This document shows, in pieces, positions 52,191-60,937 of a stretch of DNA of 64,000 nucleotides. The position numbers were made by a program, and so were the translations under genes. The notes below the pieces were generated by a model that saw only the letters and a list, made by a program, of their open reading frames with translations, was not told where the DNA came from and searched no databases. This DNA is from Lactiplantibacillus pentosus (lineage in GTDB: Bacteria; Bacillota; Bacilli; Lactobacillales; Lactobacillaceae). How positions within the stretch are numbered: the first letter of the stretch is position 1; each line of letters starts with the position of its first letter. The DNA lies in contig NZ_CP032757.1 in the NCBI RefSeq assembly GCF_003641185.1, positions 1,736,001-1,800,000 of the forward strand, written 5' to 3'.

Positions 52191-52242
52191 GCACCGCTAA
52201 GCTTAGGATAGGTTCCTATCCAAAACTTAGCGGTGCTTTTTT
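52191..52242 (+). terminator. Terminator after the SWIM gene
   Basis: GCACCGCTAAG (52191-52201) pairs with CTTAGCGGTGC (52226-52236), with an inner GGATAG/CTATCC, and TTTTTT follows. The gap to 52570 otherwise holds the promoter of the next gene. Confidence 0.95.
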
Positions 52243-52511
52243 AGTGTCTGAGCATGAGTGATAACTAGGTGGTGCAAGCCCGTTGTGGGCCGTAGTAGTC
52301 GGAACCATGGGCTGAGGGCAAGCGCGTCCATTGTGAGGCGGCGTCTGAAGGCACGCATCATCATCAGATTGATGTCGTCGCTTGGAATCGCAATAGATGT
52401 CGTCGTATTTGTTAATTTTATTCTTATTAATCAAAAAAATAATGACGCTTAAAAGGCGCATAATACCGGGAAAAGACGAGTTTATCCCGCGAGTGAAGGG
52501 ACTATCTGCAC

Positions 52512-52540
52512 TTGCATAAATATTAAAGTATGATTAAAAT
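52512..52540 (+). promoter_or_regulatory. Probable promoter of the epimerase-permease operon
   Basis: TTGCAT (52512-52517), a 17-bp spacer and TAAAAT (52535-52540), 30 bp before the start codon. Confidence 0.6.
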
Positions 52541-52570
52541 GGGTCTTATTAAATAAATGGGGGCTTGCAG

Positions 52571-53920
52571 ATGATTAGTAATAACCACCGTTTGGACCAA
52601 CAGCTGATTGAACGTGAAGACCATTATATGGCGACGGCCGCACGCATCAATTATTATGACTTAGTGATTGACCACGCGCACGGTGCGCTGCTCACCGACG
52701 TTGACGGCAATCAATATATTGATTTATTGGCAAGTGCCTCGGCCATTAACGTCGGTCACACGCATCCGCGAGTGGTCAAAGCTATTCAGGACCAGGCCGC
52801 TAAGTTAATTCATTATACGCCGGCGTATTTTCACCACCAGCCGGAACAACAGTTAGCGGAACGGTTAGCCAAGTTGGCTCCGGGAGCTGACAATGAAGTG
52901 ATTTTCGGTAATTCCGGGTCGGATGCCAATGACGCCATCATCAAATTCGCCCGGGGCTACACCAAGCGTCAATACATAGTGGCCTATACGGATGCTTACC
53001 ATGGCTCAACTTATGGCTCGATGTCTTTGTCGGGCGTCAGCCTCAACATGACGCGTCACATGGGGCCACTATTACCTGGAGTCGTACACGTCCCATATCC
53101 AGATACTTACCGTCGACTACCGCATGAGACGGATCATCAGTTAGCGCTGCGGTACTTTGATGCGTTCAAAGCACCGTTTGAATCGTATTTACCAGCTGAT
53201 GAGACGGCCTGCGTCTTGATCGAACCGATTCAAGGTGACGGCGGGATTCGCCAAGCACCTGAGGAATACGTTCAACTCGTTTATGATTTTTGCCATCAAC
53301 ACGGCATTTTATTTGCCGTTGATGAAGTCAATCAGGGCATGGGACGAACGGGCAAAATGTGGAGTATTCAAAACTTTCCTGGTATTCGCCCGGACCTGAT
53401 GTCTGTCGGTAAGTCGATTGCTTCAGGCATGCCACTGAGCGCTGTGATTGGGCGGCGTGAGATCATGGAAAGCCTCGGTGCACCGGCCCACGTCTTTACC
53501 ACCGCGGCTAATCCGGTCTGTTGTGCGGCTGCGTTAGCGACGCTCGATGTGCTGGCTGATGAAGAATTGGTTGAACGGTCCGCACGTCTGGGTCGTTACG
53601 CGGAAAGCCAGTTTTTGGACTTACAAACGCGGCACCCCAAAATCGGTCAAGTGCGGATGTATGGGCTGAATGGTGGCATCGAGTTAGTCACTGATCAAGC
53701 TAGTCAACAGCCAGACCCAGAGTTTGCGAGTGATGTCATTTACGCCGCGTTTGAGCGGGGTGTCGTCATGATTACGCTCAAAGGTAACATTTTACGGTTC
53801 CAACCACCGCTAGTCATCACGAAGGACCAGCTCGATACAGCGTTAGCGGCCATCGATGACGCGATGACTGCGGCGGAACAGGGACGCGTTCACCGGCCAC
53901 AAGGAAAAATGGGTTGGTAA
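52571..53920 (+). CDS. Isoleucine 2-epimerase (class III aminotransferase fold)
   Basis: A 449-residue PLP enzyme. The catalytic lysine is Lys281 in LMSVGKSIASGMPL, and the PLP-contact GNSGSDANDAIIKFA is near residue 113. It closely resembles the isoleucine 2-epimerase of Lactobacillus buchneri as I recall it: RINYY-LVIDHAHGA-L-DVDGN, ASASAINVGHTH, LIEPIQGDGGI and a C-terminal GKMGW. That enzyme racemises branched-chain amino acids at C2, yielding D-allo-isoleucine. A plain aminobutyrate aminotransferase is a less likely alternative. ATG 52571 lies 7 bp after a GGGG site; the ORF start TTG 52565 is less likely. The next gene, 23 bp downstream, is an amino acid permease. Confidence 0.87.
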   Translation: MISNNHRLDQQLIEREDHYMATAARINYYDLVIDHAHGALLTDVDGNQYIDLLASASAINVGHTHPRVVKAIQDQAAKLIHYTPAYFHHQPEQQLAERLAKLAPGADNEVIFGNSGSDANDAIIKFARGYTKRQYIVAYTDAYHGSTYGSMSLSGVSLNMTRHMGPLLPGVVHVPYPDTYRRLPHETDHQLALRYFDAFKAPFESYLPADETACVLIEPIQGDGGIRQAPEEYVQLVYDFCHQHGILFAVDEVNQGMGRTGKMWSIQNFPGIRPDLMSVGKSIASGMPLSAVIGRREIMESLGAPAHVFTTAANPVCCAAALATLDVLADEELVERSARLGRYAESQFLDLQTRHPKIGQVRMYGLNGGIELVTDQASQQPDPEFASDVIYAAFERGVVMITLKGNILRFQPPLVITKDQLDTALAAIDDAMTAAEQGRVHRPQGKMGW

Positions 53921-53943
53921 CGGTTAATTTTAGGAGGAATTAG

Positions 53944-55443
53944 ATGCAACGCTTATTCAAACGGTTAACACTAAAAGAAGACCCCAGTATTTATGAGGAT
54001 AAGGATTCCCATTTGGCCCGGGTATTAACGGTCAAGGATTTCTTAGCCCTCGGGGTCGGGACGATTGTTTCAACGTCAATCTTTACTTTACCTGGCGTCG
54101 TGGCGGCGGAACATGCGGGCCCCGCGGTGGTCTTTTCATTTATCGTAGCGGCCATCGTTGCCGGGCTAGTTGCTTTTGCCTACGCTGAAATGGCGGCAGC
54201 GATGCCGTTTGCTGGTTCAGCCTATTCCTGGATCAACGTCATGTTCGGTGAATTCTTCGGTTGGATCGCCGGTTGGGCGTTGTTAGCGGAATATTTCATT
54301 GCGCTGGCCTTCGTTGGTTCCGGGCTCTCTGCCAACTTACGGGGACTCCTGACACCACTAGGATTAAAGCTTCCGAATGCCTTATCGAACACCTTTGGCA
54401 CGAACGGTGGGGTGGTCGATTTGATTGCCGTGCTGGTGATTGCGTTGGTTTCACTGTTACTGTCTCGCGGTGTCAGCAAGGCGTCCCGGGTGGAAAATGT
54501 CCTCGTTGTCCTGAAAGTCCTAGCCGTGTTGACCTTCATCGTGGTTGGTGCGACGGCGATTCATTGGCAAAATTACGTCCCGTTTATTCCGAAGTACCAT
54601 TTAAACGCGGATGGTAGTGCGTTTGGTGGCTGGCAAGGGATTTACGCCGGTGTCTCGATGATTTTCTTGGCCTACATTGGTTTTGATTCGATTGCGGCCA
54701 ACTCAGCTGAAGCGAAGAATCCGGGCAAAACGATGCCTCGTGGGATTCTTGGCTCACTAGTCATTGCGGTGGTGCTGTTTGTGGCCGTTGCGTTGGTCTT
54801 AGTCGGTATGTTTAAGTATTCTTCTTATGCCAATAACGCGGAACCAGTTGGCTGGGCATTGCGGCACGCCGGCCATCCAATCGTGGCAAGTGTCATTCAG
54901 GCGATTGCCGTCTTAGGGATGTTCACCGCCTTGATTGGGATGACGTTAGCCGGTTCACGGTTGATTTATTCTTTCGGTCGCGATGGCATGTTGCCAAAGT
55001 GGTTGGGTAAATTAAAGCACAACCAACCGAACAACGCGCTACTCGTGTTGACGATCGTCGCGATTATCATTGGGGCCTTTTGTCCCTTTGCGTTCTTAGC
55101 CCAATTGATTTCCGCGGGGACGCTGATTGCCTTCATGTTCGTTTCGTTAGGCATTTATGCACTCCGGCGACGTGAAGGGGTCGACATTCCTGAACCAGCC
55201 TTCAAAATGCCATTCTACCCAGTCTTACCAGCTGTGGCCTTCTTGGGTGCACTGTTCGTGTTCATGGGCCTCGATATTCAAGCTAAATTGTACGCGGGTA
55301 TCTGGTTCATCCTGGGCCTGGTGATCTACTTCTGTTATGGCATGCGCCATTCATACCTCGCTGGCAAACAGCGCCAAACGACGACTACTGCAAAGTCCAG
55401 TGCGCAAGTGGATAAGTCGGTCGTTGAGGAACAAGAAGATTAG
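53944..55443 (+). CDS. APC-family amino acid permease
   Basis: A 499-residue transporter with 12 or more helices. The N-terminal signature is FLALGVGTIVSTSIFTLPGVVAAEHAGPAVVFSF, visible here as GVGTIVSTSIFTLPG near residues 37-51. It resembles YfnA-type permeases of the cationic/branched amino acid group. Co-transcription with the isoleucine 2-epimerase suggests branched-chain amino acids, perhaps the D-allo form, as substrate. GGAGGAATTAG precedes the ATG. Confidence 0.92.
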   Translation: MQRLFKRLTLKEDPSIYEDKDSHLARVLTVKDFLALGVGTIVSTSIFTLPGVVAAEHAGPAVVFSFIVAAIVAGLVAFAYAEMAAAMPFAGSAYSWINVMFGEFFGWIAGWALLAEYFIALAFVGSGLSANLRGLLTPLGLKLPNALSNTFGTNGGVVDLIAVLVIALVSLLLSRGVSKASRVENVLVVLKVLAVLTFIVVGATAIHWQNYVPFIPKYHLNADGSAFGGWQGIYAGVSMIFLAYIGFDSIAANSAEAKNPGKTMPRGILGSLVIAVVLFVAVALVLVGMFKYSSYANNAEPVGWALRHAGHPIVASVIQAIAVLGMFTALIGMTLAGSRLIYSFGRDGMLPKWLGKLKHNQPNNALLVLTIVAIIIGAFCPFAFLAQLISAGTLIAFMFVSLGIYALRRREGVDIPEPAFKMPFYPVLPAVAFLGALFVFMGLDIQAKLYAGIWFILGLVIYFCYGMRHSYLAGKQRQTTTTAKSSAQVDKSVVEEQED

Positions 55444-55476
55444 TATTTGTGATTAGCGATAACTGTATGAAAACAT

Positions 55477-55521
55477 AAAATCGGCGTTTCGAGTGTGTAG
55501 GCTCGAAACGCCGATTTTTTT
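55477..55521 (+). terminator. Terminator after the permease gene
   Basis: AAAATCGGCGTTTCGAG pairs perfectly with CTCGAAACGCCGATTTT, and more T follow. The gap up to 55748 contains no supported gene. Confidence 0.95.
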
Positions 55522-55748
55522 GGATTACTTCGCATTGGTAGTCAACAAAGGGGGTGATTAAATGGTCGATACAAGTAAATTGCCAAGTCCTGCCTGCAGC
55601 TGGGGGATTACCGGTCAGCTGAGAGCCGTCAAGCCTGGCTGGACGGTAACCCATCCTGAAGACTGATACAGACACCAGTAATATTGTGACGTCGGTCGGG
55701 GTGCACTGATTGGTCCAAGTTAACCGTCGTTATTCAGCTACGGGCGAT

Positions 55749-56558
55749 TTATTCGGCCAGTTCAAAGTAGTTGTTCAGATACCGAGCGACGCCATTTTGG
55801 TCGTTGTCATACGCTGTGATATCATCCGCGGTCGCCTTGATTTTGTCCGTCCCGTTGGCCATCGCAACCCCCAGACCTGCGTATTGGAGCATTTCTAAGT
55901 CGTTGTGCTCATCACCAAAGGCAATAATATTGCGCCGGGCGATTTGTAAGTGGTCTGCTAAGTAGGCGACCCCTTTGGCTTTATGAACACCCTTGGAGGT
56001 GATTTCTAAAATCGCATTCGGGCCACCCCAAACACCGACATCGACTTGGTCACCAAACCGGTCAGTGATCCAGTCAATAATTGCATCACGCCGGTCGAGT
56101 TGGACCAATAGCACCAAGGAATTTGGATTGCGGGTCAGTGTGGTGGGTGTCAAACGGGGACTATCCGCAATTTCTGGGAAGAATTGCCCGGCAATCAAGT
56201 CTTGCCCGGCTGTCATCGTACTGGTTTTATTTTCAGCAATAATTTCATTGATGCCCAAGTGTTCACGATATTTGACCAATGCGAGCACGATGGCTTTATT
56301 AATGGTGAACTGATATTCTAACGGCCATTCTTGGTGAGGTAGGTGGCCAAGGGAGCCATTGAAATTAATCATTGGGCTCGTGAGATGGAGCTCATCGTAA
56401 ATCGACTGAGAGCCTTGATATGAGCGACCAGTGATGATACTGACAACGTGGCCCGCTGCTTGCAAGCGCTGCATAGTGTGGATCGTCGCTGAATTGAGTT
56501 TGGATTCAGCATTGAGTGTGGTGCCATCTAAGTCTAACGCAATTAGTTTTCTTTCCAT
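55749..56558 (-). CDS. Cof-type HAD-superfamily phosphatase
   Basis: A 269-residue haloacid-dehalogenase hydrolase. Motif I is LIALDLDGTTLN (residues about 5-16), motif II SIITGRSY, motif III the conserved Lys near KAKGVAYL, and motif IV GDEHNDLEML. The C2-type cap between motifs II and III is typical of Cof-like phosphatases acting on sugar phosphates or cofactors. ATG 56558 is chosen over ATG 56570, which touches its own GGGAG site; the choice is uncertain by 4 residues. Confidence 0.92.
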   Translation of the reverse strand: MERKLIALDLDGTTLNAESKLNSATIHTMQRLQAAGHVVSIITGRSYQGSQSIYDELHLTSPMINFNGSLGHLPHQEWPLEYQFTINKAIVLALVKYREHLGINEIIAENKTSTMTAGQDLIAGQFFPEIADSPRLTPTTLTRNPNSLVLLVQLDRRDAIIDWITDRFGDQVDVGVWGGPNAILEITSKGVHKAKGVAYLADHLQIARRNIIAFGDEHNDLEMLQYAGLGVAMANGTDKIKATADDITAYDNDQNGVARYLNNYFELAE

Positions 56559-56706
56559 TTTGACAAACATCTCCCATATCTTCCGGTGGTTAATTAGTTT
56601 AATTTAGCATAAATATCGCTCGAATGCGAATCTTTGCCACCTTACAGGACTGGTGAAATGTGGTAATCTAGTTGAGGATGATTTATCGCGTAAGGAGGAG
56701 AATCTG

Positions 56707-58074
56707 TTGCAATTACCAGCAGCGTTTATTCAAAAATATCAAGACTTATTGGGTGACGAAGCCCCCGCATTTTTAGCGGCTTTCGATGGGCCCGTGGAAA
56801 AGGGGTTTCGAGTCAACCCCAATAAGGCGACGACTGACGCCATGCACGCCAAGATGGACGCACCGATTGCTTACAGCCCGATTGGATACTACGGCAAGGT
56901 CAACGGCAACGCGTTGGAACATTTAGCCGGGGCAGTCTATAGTCAGGAGCCGAGTGCCATGACAGTCGGTGAGTTCGCCAAACCAGAATTGGGTGAACGG
57001 GTGCTCGATTTATGTGCTGCGCCAGGCGGCAAAACGACCCACTTACTCAGCTATTTACAACAAACCGGCTTATTAGTCTCTAATGAGATCAATCCCAAAC
57101 GGGTGACGGCACTGGGTGATAACGTTGAACGTTATGGCGCCCGTAATACCGTGATTACCAACGCAACACCTGCAGCACTCGCAAAGGAGCTCCCTGGATT
57201 TTTTGACCGCATTTTAGTCGACGCACCGTGTTCTGGTGAAGGGATGTTTCGTAAGGATCACGATGCCGTCCAATATTGGACACCCGACTATCCAGCCGAA
57301 TGTGCCACTCGGCAGCGTGAGATCTTGACTGAGGCGGTCAAGATGCTGAAGCCCGGTGGCCATTTGATTTATTCGACCTGTACGTTTGCGCCGGAAGAAG
57401 ACGAGCAGATGATGGCCTGGCTGCTGGCGACCCACCCAGAATTCGAACTGGAAGCTCTGCCCAAGACCGCGGGCATTGCGGATGCGCGACCAGAGTGGGC
57501 TGATGGCAATCCAGAGTTAGCCAAGGCGGCCCGGTTATTCCCACACTTGATGCGTGGCGAAGGCCATTTTATCGCCAAGTTGCATTATCGCGGCACCGAC
57601 ACGGTCAAAGCCAAAAAAGTGGTTCGTGAACAGTTGAGTGCGCCGCAACGTCAACTGTGGCAAGCGTTCGAACGCCAACAGGGTTTGACTAGTTTGTCAG
57701 GCTTAGTTTTGCAAGCGCATGGTGATCAACTTTACGGTGTGCCTGAATTAATGCCCGTTCTGCGGAAAGTTAAGGTCTTCCGTCCCGGAATTTTACTTGG
57801 GACCTTCAAGAAAAATCGCTTTGAACCGAGCTACGCCTTAGCGCTTGCTAGCGATGGGCTTGGGATGACGACCGTCTCCATCAGTAGGGACCAGTGGCAA
57901 CAATATGTCCACGGTGAGACGTTTGATCTAGCCACTAGCGCGGAGACCGGTTTTCACGTGTTAGTGTGTGACGGCCTACCAGTTGGTTACGGCAAAATCG
58001 TTGGCAAGACAGTCAAGAACTTCTTCCCGAAAGGCTTACGATTCTTGGCAACGCCAGAGAATACTGAGTTATAA
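56707..58074 (+). CDS. 16S rRNA (cytosine-C5)-methyltransferase, NOL1/NOP2/Sun family (RsmF-like)
   Basis: A 455-residue SAM-dependent enzyme. The SAM motif DLCAAPGGKT, the motif IV PCSGEGMFRKD cysteine and the catalytic STCTFAPEEDEQ cysteine are all intact. The C-terminal domain of about 150 residues resembles the PUA-like part of RsmF/YebU. TTG 56707 is chosen because AAGGAGGAG lies 7 bp upstream; the frame extends back to 56653. The usual role is methylation of cytosine in 16S rRNA. Confidence 0.92.
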   Translation: MQLPAAFIQKYQDLLGDEAPAFLAAFDGPVEKGFRVNPNKATTDAMHAKMDAPIAYSPIGYYGKVNGNALEHLAGAVYSQEPSAMTVGEFAKPELGERVLDLCAAPGGKTTHLLSYLQQTGLLVSNEINPKRVTALGDNVERYGARNTVITNATPAALAKELPGFFDRILVDAPCSGEGMFRKDHDAVQYWTPDYPAECATRQREILTEAVKMLKPGGHLIYSTCTFAPEEDEQMMAWLLATHPEFELEALPKTAGIADARPEWADGNPELAKAARLFPHLMRGEGHFIAKLHYRGTDTVKAKKVVREQLSAPQRQLWQAFERQQGLTSLSGLVLQAHGDQLYGVPELMPVLRKVKVFRPGILLGTFKKNRFEPSYALALASDGLGMTTVSISRDQWQQYVHGETFDLATSAETGFHVLVCDGLPVGYGKIVGKTVKNFFPKGLRFLATPENTEL

Positions 58075-58268
58075 GTTGACCAGCAGCGTCTATTGTCGCC
58101 ATGCAAGTCGAGTACTGGCGTGTTGTTGCGACAAGTCTGGTCGGACCGTGCTTGACGTGGCTTGAGCGGCGAGCCCCAGCTGGATCAGGTTTCATGGTAA
58201 ACTGATAGATGCGCAATCGTGGCAATGATTACGCCATGGAGAACAACCGTAATATTGGAGGAGAAGCT

Positions 58269-59195
58269 ATGTATTGCCCAAATTGTGGGAAAAAGAATGA
58301 CTTGGACGCCTTGTTCTGCGAAAACTGCGGGGCACGTCTGATTTTGCCAACCTCGTCGAGTGCAGCGCCGCGTTCAGCGGCCAGCTCGGCAACAACTCGC
58401 GCAACCAGTGAGAACGCAGCATCCCGTGCGGACACCCATTCGGCGGCTGATGTTGATGATCACACGACTAGAGCGGCTCAGTCAGACTCATCAGCCGGGG
58501 TCGAAAACACGGTTGATGATACTGATGACACGGTGGCGCCCACCACGCGTTCAGCGCAACACGCCCAGCAAAGTCCACGACCACCGCATCGTGGCCTGCC
58601 AGCGCTCTTACTGGCCCTCATTGTCATTGTGCTGGTGGGTGGTGGCTACTACTGGTTCAGCCACAACAGTGCCAACACGGATTCGACTACCACGGCAACG
58701 TCGAGCTCGTCAACAGCGACGAAGTCCTCATCATCATCGTCGGCTGCCAGCACGCAGTCATCATCGAGTTCGACCACGAAAACTGCGGCTAAATGGTCGA
58801 CGGCCAAAATGAGTGAATTGTCCTCGTTTATGTCAACGTGGCAGGATACGATGAATCAATCGTATGCAGGCACTTATGACGGTCAAAGCGTGTCGGTCGA
58901 TGGTTTAGACTTACCAACCGATATTCGTGACAACAATTATCAAAACAAAATCACCGTTAATGGTAATGCCGTGAAATTGACCTGGACGACTAAAGCAAAT
59001 ACGGATGCCAACTATCAAGTCGTGGCCGCTGCAGCTTATCAGCATGGTACTCAGGTGATCATTTACTTGTACGTCTTCCATGATGGGTCGCCAGATGTAC
59101 TGGTTTCACAAGATACCAACACCACGTATAACTTTACGAGTTCTGCGAATACGGATTTACAAAATGGCTTTGCGAAGATTGCAAATGCTGATTAG
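58269..59195 (+). CDS. Zinc-ribbon membrane protein with DUF4767 domain
   Basis: A 308-residue protein. The zinc ribbon is Cys3-X2-Cys6-X10-Cys17-X2-Cys20 (MYCPNCGKKNDLDALFCENCG, shown in part). A polar linker follows, then one membrane helix (ALLLALIVIVLVGGGYYWF, about residues 117-135), and a Ser/Thr-rich spacer. The C-terminal DUF4767-like domain begins KWSTAKMSELSSFMSTWQDTMNQSY, here KMSELSSFMSTWQDTMNQ. The orientation puts the zinc ribbon inside and the DUF4767 domain outside the cell. ATG 58269 follows TTGGAGGAGAAGCT. Confidence 0.88.
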   Translation: MYCPNCGKKNDLDALFCENCGARLILPTSSSAAPRSAASSATTRATSENAASRADTHSAADVDDHTTRAAQSDSSAGVENTVDDTDDTVAPTTRSAQHAQQSPRPPHRGLPALLLALIVIVLVGGGYYWFSHNSANTDSTTTATSSSSTATKSSSSSSAASTQSSSSSTTKTAAKWSTAKMSELSSFMSTWQDTMNQSYAGTYDGQSVSVDGLDLPTDIRDNNYQNKITVNGNAVKLTWTTKANTDANYQVVAAAAYQHGTQVIIYLYVFHDGSPDVLVSQDTNTTYNFTSSANTDLQNGFAKIANAD

Positions 59196-59441
59196 AATAT
59201 AACGATGAATTGAAACGTGCGTTTGGGCTGTGGCTCGGGCGGGCGTTTTTTTCGTCTGACCAAAAAAATCTTCATGCACACCGTGGCAACGGAATAACAT
59301 GCAAAGGAAATGTTAATGCTGTGCAAACGTTTTACGCAATGACGTGCAAAAATGTTGATTTTTATATGACTTTTTTGTGAACTTTTTATGAATATCGGCC
59401 AGTCGTTAATTCAGATAAACACCCGCAATCACTGGATTTCA

Positions 59442-59479
59442 GTAGCGTTATCCAGTTATATGCACAACTAAAACGCTAC
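59442..59479. promoter_or_regulatory. Inverted repeat upstream of the maltose operon (possible LacI-type operator)
   Basis: GTAGCGTT (59442-59449) and AACGCTAC (59472-59479) are exact complements with their centres 30 bp apart, about three helical turns. Each is CGTT/AACG-type, as in LacI/MalR family half-sites. It lies just upstream of the promoter. The region 59196-59441 shows no gene; a G-rich hairpin with TTTTTTT near 59225-59255 may end the upstream transcript. Confidence 0.45.
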
Positions 59480-59500
59480 CATGCAATTTTACGCAACCTC

Positions 59501-59529
59501 TTGCATTATTTTGAAAGCGGTTTTACAAT
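59501..59529 (+). promoter_or_regulatory. Promoter of the maltose operon overlapping a cre-like site
   Basis: TTGCAT (59501-59506), a 17-bp spacer and TACAAT (59524-59529). TTGAAAGCGGTTTTA (59511-59525) fits the cre consensus WTGNAANCGNWNNCW with one mismatch and covers the spacer and part of the -10, so CcpA binding would repress. Confidence 0.65.
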
Positions 59530-59576
59530 ACAAACATGGTATTAAGCAATCACATTATTTTTTGGGAGGCATTATT

Positions 59577-60923
59577 GTGAAAGAGACAGCTAAAACAACG
59601 GCCGGGCTTCCAAAACTTTCATCGAGTAAAATCTGGATGATGAGTCTGGGGTTCCTTGGCGTTCAAATGGCATTTACATTGCAAAGCTCACAAATGAGCC
59701 GAATTTTTCAAACGTTGGGTGCTGATCCAAACAACTTAGGGTGGTTCTTCATTTTACCGCCATTAGCTGGATTGATCGTTCAACCGATTATTGGGAGTTT
59801 ATCTGATCGGACTTGGGCACCACGGTTAGGCGGACGGCGCTTACCGTATTTGATTTTAGGGACAGTGGTGGCAGCCATCGTGATGTTACTATTGCCTAAT
59901 TCTGGTTCGTTTGGATTTGGTTACGCTTCCATGGCGGCCTTGTTATTCGGTGCGATCACTGTGGCTTTTCTGGATTTATCATCAAACGTGGCAATGCAAC
60001 CGTTCAAAATGATGGTTGGTGACATGGTTAATGATGACCAAAAGAGTTACGCCTATGGGATTCAGAGTTTCTTACTGAATACCGGGGCAGTGATTGCCGC
60101 CATCTTCCCATTCTTACTGACATTATTTGGGGTTGCCAATACGGCAGCTAAGGGGATCATTCCAAATTCCGTCATCTGGTCATTCTACATTGGCGCGGCC
60201 ATCTTAGTTGTTTCAACGATTGTCACGATTGCCCGCGTACGTGAATATGATCCAGTCACTTATGCCAAATATCACGGCATTGATGAAAGCGCTAATAAAT
60301 CCGGTGGTAACTGGTTTGCCTTATTAAAGAAGGCGCCAAAAGTCTTCTGGTTAGTGGCCTTAGTACAATTCTTCTGCTGGATGGCGTTCCAATATCTCTG
60401 GACTTACTCAACGGGTGCCATGGCAGCCAACGTTTGGAACACGACCAATGCTAGTTCGGCGGGCTATCAAGCTGCAGGTAACTGGTACGGGATTTTATCC
60501 GCGGTTCAATCCGTTGCGGCCGTTGTATGGTCATACGTGCTAGCTAAAGTGCCTAACAAGCATCACAAGGCTGGCTACGCCATTAGTTTATTGCTTGGGG
60601 CCGTTGGGTTCTTATCAATCTTCTTCATCCACAGCCAATACGCCTTGATCGTTTCATTCGTATTAGTTGGGATGGCTTGGGCTTCGATGAACACTTATCC
60701 ATTAACGATGGTGACGAACGCCTTATCTGGTGAACACATGGGGACCTACTTGGGACTATTCAATGGGTCAATTTGTTTACCACAAATCGTGGCATCACTC
60801 TTGAGCTTCGCACTTTACCCATTATTCGGTAATTCGCAAGCTAACATGTTTATCTTTGCCGCAATTATTTTAGCAATCGGTGCCGCTTCAGTCGGCATGA
60901 TTAAAGAAACTTACAAAAATTAG
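59577..60923 (+). CDS. MFS maltose/disaccharide transporter (GPH/SLC45-like)
   Basis: A 448-residue transporter with 12 helices. A SLC45/sucrose-transporter-type loop RTWAPRLGGRRLPYLILG lies after helix 2, and QSSQMSRIFQTLGADP in helix 1-2 is typical of lactobacillar maltose permeases. It likely imports maltose with protons. GTG 59577 has GGGAGG 8 bp upstream; the longer frame to 59481 overlaps the promoter. It is followed after 14 bp by the maltose phosphorylase gene, so uptake and breakdown are coupled. Confidence 0.88.
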   Translation: MKETAKTTAGLPKLSSSKIWMMSLGFLGVQMAFTLQSSQMSRIFQTLGADPNNLGWFFILPPLAGLIVQPIIGSLSDRTWAPRLGGRRLPYLILGTVVAAIVMLLLPNSGSFGFGYASMAALLFGAITVAFLDLSSNVAMQPFKMMVGDMVNDDQKSYAYGIQSFLLNTGAVIAAIFPFLLTLFGVANTAAKGIIPNSVIWSFYIGAAILVVSTIVTIARVREYDPVTYAKYHGIDESANKSGGNWFALLKKAPKVFWLVALVQFFCWMAFQYLWTYSTGAMAANVWNTTNASSAGYQAAGNWYGILSAVQSVAAVVWSYVLAKVPNKHHKAGYAISLLLGAVGFLSIFFIHSQYALIVSFVLVGMAWASMNTYPLTMVTNALSGEHMGTYLGLFNGSICLPQIVASLLSFALYPLFGNSQANMFIFAAIILAIGAASVGMIKETYKN

Positions 60924-60937
60924 GGGGACAAACAATC

